DNA of 64,000 nt, taken from assembly GCF_000369405.1 (NCBI RefSeq), contig NZ_KB849998.1:312548-376547 (forward strand), written 5' to 3'. Positions 15,992-25,295 of this stretch are shown here, piece after piece. Within the stretch, counting starts at the first letter, position 1. Every line of letters starts with the position of its first letter. The DNA comes from Acinetobacter sp. ANC 3929. GTDB taxonomy: Bacteria; Pseudomonadota; Gammaproteobacteria; Pseudomonadales; Moraxellaceae. The notes below the pieces were generated by a model that worked only from the letters and a program-made list of their open reading frames with translations, ran no database searches and was not told where the DNA came from. The translations under genes and the position numbers were made by a program.

Positions 15992-17164
15992 ATGCAATCA
16001 GGTGCTATTCGTCCAATTCCAAACATGCTCCCACGCAAACTGTTTACTTCAGACCACGAAGCATTCCGTGAAACAGTCCGTAAATTCTATGAGAAAGAAG
16101 TTGTGCCCAATATTGAAAAATATGAAACACAACAACATGTAGATCGTGACTTATGGAATAAGGCAGGTGCACTTGGCTTGCTTTGCACAACCATGCCAGA
16201 GCAATATGGTGGTTCAGGTGTTGATCGTCTTTACAGTATGATTCTGATCGAAGAACAAGCCTACGCCATGGATTCAAGCACGGGTTTTTCTTTGCATTCA
16301 GATATCGTTGCCAACTATATCAATAACTTCGGTAACGAGGATCAAAAACAACACTGGTTACCGAAAATGGCAACAGGCGAAGCAGTCACAGCGATTGCGA
16401 TGACTGAACCTGGTACAGGTTCCGACCTACAAGCAGTTCGCACGACAGCCGTATTGGATGGCGATGAATATGTCATCAATGGTTCTAAAATCTTTATTAC
16501 TAATGGTTATCTTTGCGACATGGCGATTGTCGTTTGTAAAACTGGCAATAATGAAAAAGGCTCAGCAAACTTATCTTTGCTGATTGTAGAAGCGGATCGT
16601 GCCGGTTTCAGCAAAGGTAAACCACTGAATAAAATTGGTATGAAAGGCCAAGATACCTGTGAATTGTTCTTTGATAATGTCCGTGTACCGAAAGAAAACT
16701 TGCTCGGTATGGAAGGCATGGGCTTTATCATGTTGATGAAAGAGCTCGCTTGGGAACGTATGTTGGTTGCGATTATCTGTCAAGCAGGTGCTGAAGCAGC
16801 TTTTGCTCATACGGTGCAATATACCAAAGATCGTAAAGCTTTCGGCAAAGCAATTAGTACCTTCCAAAATACTCGCTTTAAACTGGCGGAATTGCGTACT
16901 GAAATTGATTTCTGCCGTACCTATTTAGACCGTTGTATGGAATTACAGCTTGAAGAAAACTTAGGCGTGGATGCCGCAGCAGCTGCAAAATACAAAATTT
17001 CCGATATGTTTTCAAAAGTCGTCGATGACTGCTTACAACTGCATGGTGGTTATGGTTATATGCTGGAATATCCAATCGCCCGTGCTTATATCGACAACCG
17101 TGCTAACCGTATCTATGCTGGTACCAATGAAATCATGAAGGAACTGATTTCCCGTACCCTCTAA
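15992..17164 (+). CDS. Acyl-CoA dehydrogenase, LCAD-like
   Basis: The 390-residue flavoenzyme introduces the alpha-beta double bond in acyl-CoA during fatty-acid oxidation. The FAD-binding AMTEPGTGSDLQ and ITNG motifs, DRKAFGK, QLHGGYGY and RIYAGTNEIMKELI are all present. The usual Glu of the YEGT motif is Ala here. Instead Glu255 in LAWERMLVA occupies the alternative catalytic-base site used by long-chain and isovaleryl-CoA dehydrogenases, and the C-terminal segment also reads like LCAD. A long- or branched-chain substrate is therefore likely. AGGG lies 11-14 bases before the ATG. It is close to, but not in an operon with, almA, which also feeds fatty-acid oxidation. Confidence 0.9.
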   Translation: MQSGAIRPIPNMLPRKLFTSDHEAFRETVRKFYEKEVVPNIEKYETQQHVDRDLWNKAGALGLLCTTMPEQYGGSGVDRLYSMILIEEQAYAMDSSTGFSLHSDIVANYINNFGNEDQKQHWLPKMATGEAVTAIAMTEPGTGSDLQAVRTTAVLDGDEYVINGSKIFITNGYLCDMAIVVCKTGNNEKGSANLSLLIVEADRAGFSKGKPLNKIGMKGQDTCELFFDNVRVPKENLLGMEGMGFIMLMKELAWERMLVAIICQAGAEAAFAHTVQYTKDRKAFGKAISTFQNTRFKLAELRTEIDFCRTYLDRCMELQLEENLGVDAAAAAKYKISDMFSKVVDDCLQLHGGYGYMLEYPIARAYIDNRANRIYAGTNEIMKELISRTL

Positions 17165-17176
17165 AGATCAATAAAG

Positions 17177-17212
17177 AAAAGGGATCGTGTCCGATTGCGC
17201 GATCCCTTTTTT
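17177..17212. terminator. Terminator between acyl-CoA dehydrogenase and DUF2059 genes
   Basis: The stem AAAGGGATCG / CGATCCCTTT with a 12-nt loop is followed by TTT on the plus strand and preceded by A residues, between converging genes. Confidence 0.88.
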
Positions 17213-17214
17213 AT

Positions 17215-17715
17215 TTATTTCGATTCAGGTTTTTCAGCAGCTTGAACAGGCTGCGGATTCATTCTTGCCATCAGTTGCTTCACTTTAGGATTCTCAATGT
17301 ATTGTTGCATGGTGGTATTCAGTGCAGTACGTGCATTTTGTGTGGTGAAATGCGCGACTTCACTACCAACATCACTGGCTTTCTTTGCCCATACCTTTCC
17401 TTCTACTGATTGATAGAAACTCAAAGCGGCTTGTAACTCTTTTTGGCTAAAACTTTCTACATAACGTTGTACGATAAATTGCTTACGCTGTTCACTGTTC
17501 AGATTTTTGCTCAAATCAGCATAAAAACTTTCAGGTAAATCTTTTGGCAAACGCATACGAATTTGCTCTAAAATCATTTTATCGGTGTTTTGCAGTCCTT
17601 GTTCCGTCCCGTCAACAGATACCAGCTTTTGTGCAATGGCTTCTTTTTGTTTTACGTCATCGGCAAACACCAATGTACTGAATAATAATGTCCCTAAGAT
17701 GATGATTTTTTTCAT
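17215..17715 (-). CDS. Exported DUF2059 domain protein
   Basis: The 166-residue product starts with a Sec signal (MKKIIILGTLLFSTLVFA, likely cut after residue 18) and is otherwise helical and charged, so it should be periplasmic. The central part (QFIVQRYVESFSQKELQAALSFYQSVEGKVWAKK) carries the DUF2059 pattern of phenylalanine, tyrosine and glycine residues. The family's function is unknown. The ATG at 17715 is preferred over one 18 bp upstream because it follows AGGGATAA at good spacing and begins the signal peptide directly. The gene is monocistronic, between terminators on both sides. Confidence 0.82.
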   Translation of the reverse strand: MKKIIILGTLLFSTLVFADDVKQKEAIAQKLVSVDGTEQGLQNTDKMILEQIRMRLPKDLPESFYADLSKNLNSEQRKQFIVQRYVESFSQKELQAALSFYQSVEGKVWAKKASDVGSEVAHFTTQNARTALNTTMQQYIENPKVKQLMARMNPQPVQAAEKPESK

Positions 17716-17789
17716 CGTATTATCCCTAATCAAAATTTTCTAATGTGCTCAATATACGCGATATTGATCGAATTTAAAGCCTGATTGAA

Positions 17790-17828
17790 AATAAAAAAAC
17801 CCCACGCTTATGCATAGGGTTTTTTTAA
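17790..17828 (-). terminator. Terminator after almA
   Basis: On the minus strand AAAAAAACCC and GGGTTTTTTT form the stem ends around a short loop, with a T run downstream of the almA stop at 17844. Confidence 0.85.
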
Positions 17829-17843
17829 TAAATTTAGTAATAA

Positions 17844-19334
17844 TTACGACACCAGCTTTGGCTTACGATCGACTTGCTCACCACGTTTGTGGAACTGTAA
17901 AACTTCATCGCTAAATTTAGCATCTTTCAAGTCTTTACGATCCGCAAGGTAGTTATTGGTGATTTTCCACGGTGCTTTTTTACCTTGTTTTGGCATCACA
18001 TCTGCTGCACGTGCAATATAACCAGAAGACATTTTGCCCATGATCGTATCTTGCTCACGCAATGCAGGATCTGCATGTGCAATCACTTCGTCATAACCAT
18101 TTTTGTCCATATGATTCAACAAGCGACAGATATAGTCCGCAGCAATATCAACTTTCAATGTCCAAGATGCATTGATATAACCAATGATCATTGCCATGTT
18201 GGGTACATCACTGACCATCACGCCTTGATAGAGCATGTGCTGAGACGTATCCATTGGTTTGCCATCAATCGTCCCTTTCACGCCACCCAAGATTTGGATT
18301 TCCAAACCTGTTGCTGAAATCACAATATCTGCTTCGAGGTGTTTACCAGACTTCAACTGGATACCATTTGCCGTAAACTTCTCAATTTGATCCGTTTCTA
18401 CATCAGCACGACCTTCACGCAACGCTTTAAATAAGTCACCATCTGGCACGACACATAAGCGTTGATCCCAAGGATTGTAGCTCGGTGTAAAGTGTTTCAT
18501 ATCCACTTTACCCTTTAACTGCAACTCAATACCTTTCAATAATAAACGACGTACTGTTTTTGGATATTTTTGCGCTAACGCATAAATACCGCGCTGCATC
18601 CCGATGTTACGTGCACGAGTAAATTTATATGCTGTTTCCTCAGACATAAATTTACGCGTTTTTTCATAAATGAAGTCAATTGAAGGAATCGTCGCTATAT
18701 AAGAAGGAGAACGCTGTAGCATGGTTACATGCCCTGCACCACCTTTCACCATTGAAGGAACAAGCGTAATTGCGGTTGCACCACTACCAATAATAACGAC
18801 TTTCTTGCCTGTGTAATCTAGGTTTTCAGGCCAGTGTTGTGGGTGGATCAATTGACCTTTAAAATCTTCTTGTTTCGGGAATTTCGGTGCATAACCCTGA
18901 TCGTAGTTATAGTAGCCCGTACAACCCATCACAAAGTTTGCTGACCAAGTTTGTTTTTTCTTGTTGCTGTCTTCAATTTCGACAGCCCATGTTTTCTTTG
19001 CAGAATCGTAGTTTGCAGACAATACACGATGACCGAAGTGAATTTTCTCTTTTAACTGATTTTCACTGATGACATCGCTTAAATAACCTTTAATCTCAGC
19101 GCCACTTGCCAATACTTTGTCTTTTGCCCATGGTTTAAAATTAAAACCGAACGTTGACATATCCGAGTCAGAGCGAATACCAGGGTAGCGGAATAAATCC
19201 CATGTTCCGCCAAAACTATCACGACGCTCTAAGATTTCGAATTTGCGTTGTGGACAATTCTTTGAGAGATGTACAGCTAGCCCAATCCCAGAGATACCTG
19301 CACCAATAATTAATACATCAACTTGCTTTTCCAT
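17844..19334 (-). CDS. almA: AlmA-type flavin-binding monooxygenase (long-chain n-alkane oxidation)
   Basis: The 496-residue enzyme has two Rossmann motifs, GAGISG (residues 11-16, FAD) and GSGATA (183-188, NADPH), and the Baeyer-Villiger signature FxGxxxHxxxW as FKGQLIHPQHW (158-168). Length and the N-terminal segment fit AlmA of Acinetobacter, which initiates oxidation of very long alkanes (about C32 and longer). A generic Baeyer-Villiger monooxygenase is the alternative. The start at 19334 is chosen because CAGGGTAT precedes it and the Rossmann motif follows at once. An upstream start at 19409 would extend through a palindrome at 19380-19399. No redox partner is adjacent, as expected for a self-sufficient flavoenzyme. 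Confidence 0.82.
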   Translation of the reverse strand: MEKQVDVLIIGAGISGIGLAVHLSKNCPQRKFEILERRDSFGGTWDLFRYPGIRSDSDMSTFGFNFKPWAKDKVLASGAEIKGYLSDVISENQLKEKIHFGHRVLSANYDSAKKTWAVEIEDSNKKKQTWSANFVMGCTGYYNYDQGYAPKFPKQEDFKGQLIHPQHWPENLDYTGKKVVIIGSGATAITLVPSMVKGGAGHVTMLQRSPSYIATIPSIDFIYEKTRKFMSEETAYKFTRARNIGMQRGIYALAQKYPKTVRRLLLKGIELQLKGKVDMKHFTPSYNPWDQRLCVVPDGDLFKALREGRADVETDQIEKFTANGIQLKSGKHLEADIVISATGLEIQILGGVKGTIDGKPMDTSQHMLYQGVMVSDVPNMAMIIGYINASWTLKVDIAADYICRLLNHMDKNGYDEVIAHADPALREQDTIMGKMSSGYIARAADVMPKQGKKAPWKITNNYLADRKDLKDAKFSDEVLQFHKRGEQVDRKPKLVS

Positions 19335-19379
19335 TTTTTTTATACCCTGTGTAAACCATGACTTTATTAAAGCACAAAT

Positions 19380-19399
19380 TTGACAATACGCAATGTCAA
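19380..19399. promoter_or_regulatory. Inverted repeat upstream of almA, candidate operator
   Basis: TTGACA and TGTCAA form 6-bp arms around 8 bp, 45 bp before the chosen almA start. On the minus strand the element supplies a perfect TTGACA -35 hexamer, but I see no good -10 at 17 bp. A repressor site overlapping the promoter is plausible. Confidence 0.45.
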
Positions 19400-19602
19400 G
19401 TTTGGTCATTCATCGGTTTTTTCATATCACTTCGGGACAATTTTAGAAAAAACAGCGCTAAAAAATCCTGAGATTTCTGCTTGGATTTCTTACTCAAAAG
19501 CATAGTAGAACCAAAAAATTATGTACACACACGAAATGCTTAGAGCGCTATTCTGTTTAATATTAGATAGCGAACAATATTTAAGAAAATGAATCTGTCA
19601 CT

Positions 19603-19636
19603 TAAAAAACATTCCCTTAAATGACTTCAGGGAATG
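19603..19636 (-). terminator. Terminator after the GNAT pseudogene
   Basis: On the minus strand CATTCCCT pairs with AGGGAATG around an 11-nt loop, followed by six T residues. It lies 53 bp past the pseudogene's stop, so the former gene had its own transcript. Confidence 0.75.
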
Positions 19637-19688
19637 ACCCGTATAAGAAGCTCTATAGAAATAGATGCTTGCCCAGATCATAAGTCTG

Positions 19689-20092
19689 CTAGCAGACAGA
19701 ATATATAAATGTGTCTGAAGGTAAAAAAAGTTTCATCAAAAGCTCATCTGTATATTCAGCGCTATTTTTTAATGCTTTGGACTCTACCCCATACGTTTGG
19801 AAGCCAAATTTTTGATAAAGCTTAATTGCTGGCTGATTATCATCGGCAACAACAAGTAAAATTTGTTCTAAATACTCTTTGCTGTGTTCAATAACAGTCG
19901 TGAGTAGTCTATTGGCTATACCTCGTCTTTGAAATTCAGGTTCAATAAATACGCTGGATAAATGAGCCTTATGAGAAAGCTTTATGCCAAGTTCTCAAGC
20001 ATTCCAGGGGCTTTTGCTAATGCTGCAAGTCTGATGGTTCTAAAATCATTCAGCTCATTCATACTTAGAGTTTTAATCTCAATATTTAACAT
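19689..20092 (-). pseudogene. Broken GNAT-family N-acetyltransferase
   Basis: From an ATG at 20092 the frame encodes 36 residues of a GNAT N terminus (MLNIEIKTLSMNELNDFRTI and onward) and hits TAA at 19984-19982. In another frame the sequence then continues with about 97 residues of the acetyl-CoA-binding C-terminal half, including the motif A core VFIEPEFQRRGIANRLL and the LYQKFGF motif B, to TAG at 19689. Compared with usual GNAT lengths of about 150-170 residues, a central segment of some 25-40 residues appears missing together with a frame change. This points to an internal deletion. The start codon, terminator and C-terminal half are otherwise well preserved, suggesting recent inactivation. 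Confidence 0.8.
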
Positions 20093-20184
20093 ATTTGTCT
20101 ATTTGAATTTTTATAGTCATGCGACCTAATTTAGTAGAATACTCGATTTAAAATTATGCTCAAAATTAATTAAAAATGAACAAT

Positions 20185-20217
20185 AAAAAAGCCGGTTATT
20201 ACACCGGCCTTTTTTGG
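20185..20217 (-). terminator. Terminator of the S10-spc-alpha cluster
   Basis: On the minus strand a GCCGG / CCGGC stem with an 8-nt loop is followed by six T residues, 30 bp past the rplQ stop. Confidence 0.92.
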
Positions 20218-20246
20218 AACAACTGACTGTTCTACACGTAGAAGTA

Positions 20247-20612
20247 TTATTTTACTTCACGGTCAACGAGTTCAACGTAAGCCAACGGTGCAGCATCACC
20301 TGCACGGAAGCCCGCTTTAAGAACACGAAGATAACCACCGTTACGTTCTTTGTAACGAGGGCCAAGAACGGTAAATAATTTACCAACAGTTGCTGCAGAA
20401 CGAGTACGAGCAAACGCTAAACGACGGTTTGCTACTGTATCGTTTTTAGCTAAAGTGATTAAAGGCTCAGCAACGCGGCGAAGTTCTTTCGCTTTAGGTA
20501 GAGTTGTTTTAATTAACTCGTGCTCAACTAAAGCATTTGTTAAATTTTGGAACAACGCCTTACGGTGGCTGCTGGTACGGCCTAATTTCACACCACTATT
20601 ACGATGACGCAT
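20247..20612 (-). CDS. rplQ: 50S ribosomal protein L17
   Basis: L17 is a bacterial-specific large-subunit protein near the peptide exit tunnel. The 121 residues begin [20 protein letters not shown], the family signature, and include [20 protein letters not shown]. It is slightly shorter than the E. coli protein (127), with the difference at the C terminus. It is the last gene of the alpha operon, 18 bp after rpoA, and is followed by the cluster's terminator, which is the expected order. Confidence 0.98.
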   Translation of the reverse strand: MRHRNSGVKLGRTSSHRKALFQNLTNALVEHELIKTTLPKAKELRRVAEPLITLAKNDTVANRRLAFARTRSAATVGKLFTVLGPRYKERNGGYLRVLKAGFRAGDAAPLAYVELVDREVK

Positions 20613-20630
20613 GGTGATAGTCCTACTTAA

Positions 20631-21638
20631 TTAACGGCTACGATAGGCAAAACGGTCATCCATACGGAGACTAGCTGGTGGCCAGTTCTCTAAACGCATG
20701 CCGAGTTGTAAACCTTTCGATGCCAAAACATCTTTGATCTCTGTTAACGATTTTTTACCTAAGTTAGGAGTTTTTAACAACTCAACTTCAGTACGTTGAA
20801 CAAGATCACCAATGTAGTAAATATTTTCTGCCTTCAAACAGTTAGCAGAACGAACAGTTAGCTCGAGATCATCTACTGGACGAAGCAAGATTGGGTCAAC
20901 TTCTTCGCGAGGCTCTTGAGCAACAGGAGTTTGATCTTTCTGAAGATCAACAAAAATTGCAATTTGTTGTTGCAAGATTGTTGCCGCTTTGCGGATTGCT
21001 TCTTCTGGATCAACAGTTCCGTTAGTCTCAAGATCAATCACTAACTTATCAAGATCGGTACGTTGTTCAACACGAGCATTTTCTACTGTGTATGAAACAC
21101 GCTTGATTGGGCTATAAGAAGCATCTAACTGTAAACGACCTACAGGACGTGTTTCACCTTCAGGGAAACGAGAGTCAGATGTTTCATAACCACGACCTTG
21201 AGAAACTTTAAGGCGCATTTTCAATGAACCTGTAGAACTCAAAGTACCGATTAAATGATCAGGGTTAACCACTTCAACATTGTGAGGTAAACGAAGGTCA
21301 GCTGCAGTTACGTCACCTGCCCCTTGTTTCTCTAATGTCAAATATGCTTCGTTTTGATCGAACAGCTTAATAGACAATCCTTTTAGGTTCAGCAAGAGCT
21401 CGACGATGTCCTGCTGCAAGCCTTCTAAAGTACTGTACTCGTGCTCGACACCTTCTATTTCTACTTCAACCACAGCAGCGCCAGGTAAAGAAGACAATAG
21501 AATGCGACGTAAAGCATTACCTAGAGTGTGACCAAAGCCACGCTCTAAAGGTTCCAGAATCACTTTTGCCGAGGTCCCGCTCACCGCTTCGACCTTGATC
21601 GCTTGCGGAGTTAGAAACTCGTTTGCAGTACGCGTCAT
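20631..21638 (-). CDS. rpoA: RNA polymerase alpha subunit
   Basis: The 335-residue subunit nucleates assembly of RNA polymerase and contacts activators and UP elements. The N-terminal domain has [23 protein letters not shown] (dimerisation and beta/beta' contact). A linker near residues 240-255 joins it to the C-terminal domain with [21 protein letters not shown] and the helix-hairpin-helix [16 protein letters not shown]. It lies between rpsD and rplQ in the alpha operon, so its supply is tied to ribosomal protein synthesis. Confidence 0.99.
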   Translation of the reverse strand: MTRTANEFLTPQAIKVEAVSGTSAKVILEPLERGFGHTLGNALRRILLSSLPGAAVVEVEIEGVEHEYSTLEGLQQDIVELLLNLKGLSIKLFDQNEAYLTLEKQGAGDVTAADLRLPHNVEVVNPDHLIGTLSSTGSLKMRLKVSQGRGYETSDSRFPEGETRPVGRLQLDASYSPIKRVSYTVENARVEQRTDLDKLVIDLETNGTVDPEEAIRKAATILQQQIAIFVDLQKDQTPVAQEPREEVDPILLRPVDDLELTVRSANCLKAENIYYIGDLVQRTEVELLKTPNLGKKSLTEIKDVLASKGLQLGMRLENWPPASLRMDDRFAYRSR

Positions 21639-21656
21639 TTATTGCTACCTCAAGGA

Positions 21657-22283
21657 TTATTTAGAATACAATTCTACAATCAAGCTTTCGTTGATTTCAG
21701 CAGGTAAATCAGAACGATCTGGTGCAGCTTTAAACGTACCTTCTAACTTAGAATGGTCAATTTCCATCCAAGCAGGGATACCACGTTGAGCAGCTAATTC
21801 AATTGCGTTTTTAATACGTAATTGTTGTTTAGCGCCTTCGTGTACTGCAATTACATCACCAGCTTTAACTTGGATAGATGCAATGTTAACACGACGACCG
21901 TTCAAAGTGATGCTACGGTGAGATACTAACTGACGAGCTTCTGCACGTGTAGAACCAAAACCCATGCGATAAACAACGTTATCAAGACGGCTTTCAAGCA
22001 ATTTCAACAAGTTTTCACCTGTTGCGCCTTTCACACGAGCAGCTTCTTTGTAGTAATTACTAAATTGACGCTCTAACACACCGTACATACGACGTACTTT
22101 TTGTTTTTCACGTAATTGTAGTGAGTACTCAGATTGTTTGCTACCACGAGCTCCGCCGTGTTGGCCAGGAGCTTTAGCATGTTTTTTAGTCTTAACGTCA
22201 AACGGTTTAACGCCAGATTTTAATTGCAGGTCTGTCCCTTCGCGGCGAGAGAGTTTGCATTTTGGACCAATATAACGAGCCAT
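21657..22283 (-). CDS. rpsD: 30S ribosomal protein S4
   Basis: S4 is a primary 16S rRNA binder that initiates small-subunit assembly and, in enterobacteria, represses the alpha operon. The 208 residues start [19 protein letters not shown]. The S4 RNA-binding domain is at about 98-160 ([27 protein letters not shown]). The protein ends in [16 protein letters not shown]. It has a single N-terminal Cys and lacks the four-Cys zinc motif of some S4 forms. The hairpin region ahead of rpsM at 23059-23165 is a candidate S4 target. Confidence 0.98.
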   Translation of the reverse strand: MARYIGPKCKLSRREGTDLQLKSGVKPFDVKTKKHAKAPGQHGGARGSKQSEYSLQLREKQKVRRMYGVLERQFSNYYKEAARVKGATGENLLKLLESRLDNVVYRMGFGSTRAEARQLVSHRSITLNGRRVNIASIQVKAGDVIAVHEGAKQQLRIKNAIELAAQRGIPAWMEIDHSKLEGTFKAAPDRSDLPAEINESLIVELYSK

Positions 22284-22295
22284 GAATGTTTCTCC

Positions 22296-22682
22296 TTACA
22301 CGCGACGTTTTTTAGGTGGACGGCAACCGTTGTGCGGAATTGGAGTCACATCGGTAATGCTGTTAATTTTATAACCCACTGCACCTAATGCACGAACCGC
22401 AGATTCACGACCAGGACCAGGACCTTTTACAAGGACGTCCAAGTTTTTCAAACCGTAATCTAAAGCAGCTTTACCAGCAACTTCAGCAGCTACCTGAGCA
22501 GCAAACGGTGTTGATTTACGTGATCCACGGAAGCCTTGTCCACCTGAGGTAGCCCAAGCCAATGCATTACCTTGACGATCGGTAATCGTAACAATGGTGT
22601 TATTAAAAGAAGCGTGAATGTGTGCGACACCTTCAGAGACGGTACGAGTGACCTTCTTGCGTGCGCGAGTATCTTTAGCCAT
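22296..22682 (-). CDS. rpsK: 30S ribosomal protein S11
   Basis: S11 lies on the platform of the 30S subunit near the E-site mRNA path. The 128 residues contain [40 protein letters not shown] and the C-terminal [18 protein letters not shown], all diagnostic. It follows rpsM by 19 bp in the alpha operon. Confidence 0.98.
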   Translation of the reverse strand: MAKDTRARKKVTRTVSEGVAHIHASFNNTIVTITDRQGNALAWATSGGQGFRGSRKSTPFAAQVAAEVAGKAALDYGLKNLDVLVKGPGPGRESAVRALGAVGYKINSITDVTPIPHNGCRPPKKRRV

Positions 22683-22701
22683 CTTTTAGCTTCCAGAAAT
22701 C

Positions 22702-23058
22702 TTATTTCTTAATCGGTTTGCGCGGACCTTTACGGGTACGTGCGTTAGTTTTGGTGCGTTGTCCACGGACAGGCAAGCTGCGACGATGACGAAGACCGCG
22801 GTAGCAGCCTAAATCCATTAAACGTTTAATGTTCATGGAAATTTCGCGACGTAAATCACCTTCGGTCGGAACCTTAGCAACTTCTGCACGAATCGCATCA
22901 AGCTGAGCATCATCTAATTCACGGATTTTTGTAGTTTCAGTAATACCTACAGCAGCTAAGATGTTCTTAGCAGTGTGGCGACCTACACCAAAAATATACG
23001 TGAGAGAGATAACAGCATGCTTGTTATCCGGAATGTTTACACCGGCAATACGAGCCAT
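22702..23058 (-). CDS. rpsM: 30S ribosomal protein S13
   Basis: S13 sits at the head of the 30S subunit and contacts the P-site tRNA and the 50S subunit. The 118 residues begin [22 protein letters not shown]. They contain the helix-hairpin-helix [14 protein letters not shown] and the basic tail [21 protein letters not shown]. It is the first gene of the alpha group, separated from rpmJ by a 107-bp interval with a strong hairpin. Confidence 0.98.
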   Translation of the reverse strand: MARIAGVNIPDNKHAVISLTYIFGVGRHTAKNILAAVGITETTKIRELDDAQLDAIRAEVAKVPTEGDLRREISMNIKRLMDLGCYRGLRHRRSLPVRGQRTKTNARTRKGPRKPIKK

Positions 23059-23092
23059 TCAATTTTCTCCAAAAAGGCAGTCAAGATAATCA

Positions 23093-23119
23093 ACCGCCCC
23101 ACAAAAATCTTGAGGGGCG
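23093..23119 (-). promoter_or_regulatory. GC-rich hairpin in the rpsM leader, candidate S4 (alpha operon) control element
   Basis: On the minus strand CCGCCCC pairs with GGGGCGG around a 13-nt loop containing AAGATTTTTG. It is not followed by a T run, so it is unlikely to be a simple terminator. A possible promoter (TTGATT, 18 bp, TATTAT) lies just upstream on the same strand. In E. coli the equivalent interval carries the S4-binding pseudoknot. The role here is inferred from position. Confidence 0.5.
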
Positions 23120-23165
23120 GATAATAACCTAATTAGCCTACTGAAATCAACAGGTCTTAATTAAA

Positions 23166-23282
23166 TTAACCTTGACGCTGCTTATGACGAGGTTCTGCGC
23201 TACAAATTACGCGAATAACCCCATTACGACGGATAACTTTACAGCTACCACAAATTTTCTTTACAGAAGCTTGTACTTTCAT
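23166..23282 (-). CDS. rpmJ: 50S ribosomal protein L36 (zinc-binding form)
   Basis: The 38 residues begin [19 protein letters not shown] and end PRHKQRQG. L36 is the smallest ribosomal protein and binds 23S rRNA. Cys11, Cys14, Cys27 and His33 form the zinc ribbon of the C+ form, the type lost in zinc-independent paralogues. It follows secY by 21 bp, the classic place at the end of the spc operon. Confidence 0.97.
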
Positions 23283-23303
23283 GATGAAACCTTCTAAGTG
23301 CGC

Positions 23304-24662
23304 TTATCCCTTAGGATGAGCAGTCGTTTTTCTCATTAACGTTTGATTATCATACTGATGCGACGTAAGGTGCGCTTGGAGTTGCGCCATAAAGTCCATT
23401 ACTACTACCACTACAATCAGTAACGATGTCCCACCCAAATGGAATGGAATACCGAACGAACTTTGTAGAACCATAGGCATTAAACACACTACAGTAATGT
23501 AGATTGCACCAATGAAGGTCAAACGGTTAAGAATATGATCTAAATAACGAGCCGTTTGCTCACCTGGTCGGATGCCAGGTACATATGCTCCGCTACGCTT
23601 TAAATTCTCTGATACTTCTTTCGGGCTAAACACTAGCGCGGTATAGAAATAACAGAAGAAGATAATTAACGCACCGAAAAGCATTAAATACAACGGCTGT
23701 CCAGGCGATAACACCAATGCCAGATCTTGTAGGCTACGCTTCACAATCCCTGCATTTGGATCAGCACTTCCTAACCATTGTCCCAAGCTCGCTGGAAATA
23801 ATAACAATGAGCTTGCAAAAATCGCTGGAATTACACCTGCCATGTTAATTTTTAACGGCAAATGTGTTTGCTGTGCAGTAAACACACGACGCCCTTGCTG
23901 TTTTTGTGCATAGTTTACAGGAATACGACGTTGTGCTTTTTCAATAAACACAATCGCTGCCAAGACTGCCAACGATAATAAACCGAAAACAACCAACCCG
24001 ATTAAACTACCCTGACCATTTTGTACAGACGTTAACGACTGAATCACGAGATTTGGCAAACCTGCCACAATACCCGCAAAAATGATCATTGAGATACCAT
24101 TACCAACACCACGTTCGGTAATTTGCTCGCCCAACCACATCAAGAACATTGTTCCTGCAACTAACGAAGTTAATGCTGGAACATAAAATGCTAGGCCTGA
24201 AGTTAAGGTAATACCTTGACTGATCAAGCCAGCACACATCCCTATACCCTGCACAAGTGCAAGAAATAAGGTGCCATAACGCGTATATTGATTGATCTTA
24301 CGTTTGCCTTGCTCGCCTTCTTTTTTCAAAGCTTCTAGCGAAGGAATTACGGTAGACATTAACTGCACGATAATCGATGCAGAAATGTACGGCATAATCC
24401 CTAATGCTAGAATCGACATGCGTTCTAATGCACCGCCAGAGAACATGTTAAATAAACCTAAGAAGGTACCTTCATTAGCTTTAAAAAAATGTGCTAGCGC
24501 TACATTATCAATCCCCGGCAACGGAATATGCGCTCCTAGTCGAAAGACCAACAACGCGCCAATCAAAAACATTAATCGACGAATAATTTCACGGTATTTC
24601 ACATGAAATGGTTGGCCTTTCATCATGTTTACATGACCTGAAGAACTAGGAGTCATAGACAC
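23304..24662 (-). CDS. secY: Protein translocase subunit SecY
   Basis: SecY is the channel of the SecYEG translocon in the inner membrane. The 452 residues show ten transmembrane helices. PLPGID near the plug, [34 protein letters not shown] after helix 2, and the cytosolic SecA/ribosome contact loop with [28 protein letters not shown] sequence (here [13 protein letters not shown]) are all visible. It follows rplO by 6 bp within the spc operon, so translocon supply is tied to ribosome synthesis. Confidence 0.98.
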   Translation of the reverse strand: MSMTPSSSGHVNMMKGQPFHVKYREIIRRLMFLIGALLVFRLGAHIPLPGIDNVALAHFFKANEGTFLGLFNMFSGGALERMSILALGIMPYISASIIVQLMSTVIPSLEALKKEGEQGKRKINQYTRYGTLFLALVQGIGMCAGLISQGITLTSGLAFYVPALTSLVAGTMFLMWLGEQITERGVGNGISMIIFAGIVAGLPNLVIQSLTSVQNGQGSLIGLVVFGLLSLAVLAAIVFIEKAQRRIPVNYAQKQQGRRVFTAQQTHLPLKINMAGVIPAIFASSLLLFPASLGQWLGSADPNAGIVKRSLQDLALVLSPGQPLYLMLFGALIIFFCYFYTALVFSPKEVSENLKRSGAYVPGIRPGEQTARYLDHILNRLTFIGAIYITVVCLMPMVLQSSFGIPFHLGGTSLLIVVVVVMDFMAQLQAHLTSHQYDNQTLMRKTTAHPKG

Positions 24663-24668
24663 TCGAGA

Positions 24669-25109
24669 TTACTCCTCGACTTTACCGCCAGCAGCTTCAA
24701 CAGCAGCTTTAGCGCCTTTAGTCAACACAACACCTTGAATAGTGAATGCGCGAGTGATTTCACCAGAAAGAACGATGCGAGCACGAATTTGGTCACGACG
24801 AACAACATTCGCAGCTTTCAAAGTTTCTAGGCTAACAACATCGCCTTCAACTTTATTCAACTCAGACAAACGTACTTCAGCAGTTTTCAAAGCGATTTGA
24901 CTAGTGAAGCCGAATTTAGGCAAACGACGATATAACGCAGTTTGACCGCCTTCAAAGCCTGGACGAGTACCACCACTTTTACGTGAGTTTTGACCTTTGA
25001 CACCACGGCCACCAGTCTTACCAACGCCAGAACCGATACCACGGCCTAAACGACGATTTTCACGTTTTGCACCTTCTGCAGGCGCAAGTTCATTCAAACG
25101 CAGAGTCAT
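24669..25109 (-). CDS. rplO: 50S ribosomal protein L15
   Basis: L15 is a late-assembly large-subunit protein with an extended N-terminal tail. The 146 residues include [20 protein letters not shown], then the Gly/Lys-rich [22 protein letters not shown] stretch and [17 protein letters not shown]. It lies between rpmD (3 bp upstream) and secY (6 bp downstream). Confidence 0.98.
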   Translation of the reverse strand: MTLRLNELAPAEGAKRENRRLGRGIGSGVGKTGGRGVKGQNSRKSGGTRPGFEGGQTALYRRLPKFGFTSQIALKTAEVRLSELNKVEGDVVSLETLKAANVVRRDQIRARIVLSGEITRAFTIQGVVLTKGAKAAVEAAGGKVEE

Positions 25110-25112
25110 GGC

Positions 25113-25289
25113 TTATTCCTCTACACTAACCATATAGTAAACTTTGTTGACCATACCGCGGTTAGAAGGCGTATCTTGCACTTCTACAGTATGACCAATA
25201 CGACGCAGACCTAAACCTTGAAGGCAAAGTTTATGATTTTTTAAACGATGCGAAGAAGATTTAGTCTGGGTAACTTTAATCGTTTTCAT
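25113..25289 (-). CDS. rpmD: 50S ribosomal protein L30
   Basis: The 58 residues begin [19 protein letters not shown] and contain [20 protein letters not shown] followed by [11 protein letters not shown]. This is the compact L30 fold found in most gammaproteobacteria. The gene sits 6 bp after rpsE and 3 bp before rplO, as in the E. coli spc operon. Confidence 0.97.
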   Translation of the reverse strand: MKTIKVTQTKSSSHRLKNHKLCLQGLGLRRIGHTVEVQDTPSNRGMVNKVYYMVSVEE

Positions 25290-25295
25290 GATTGA

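Larger units (their letters stand above)
19335..19688. other. 354-bp stretch without a gene
   Basis: It holds the almA upstream region with its inverted repeat (19380-19399) and, at 19603-19636, a minus-strand terminator that belongs to the broken acetyltransferase. Between about 19410 and 19600 it is AT-rich with no open frame of note, and I see no RNA gene. Confidence 0.6.

Noticed and set aside
19610..19636. Palindrome considered as an operator or small RNA
   Set aside because: It is followed by six T residues on the minus strand just past the acetyltransferase remnant, so a terminator explains it fully.
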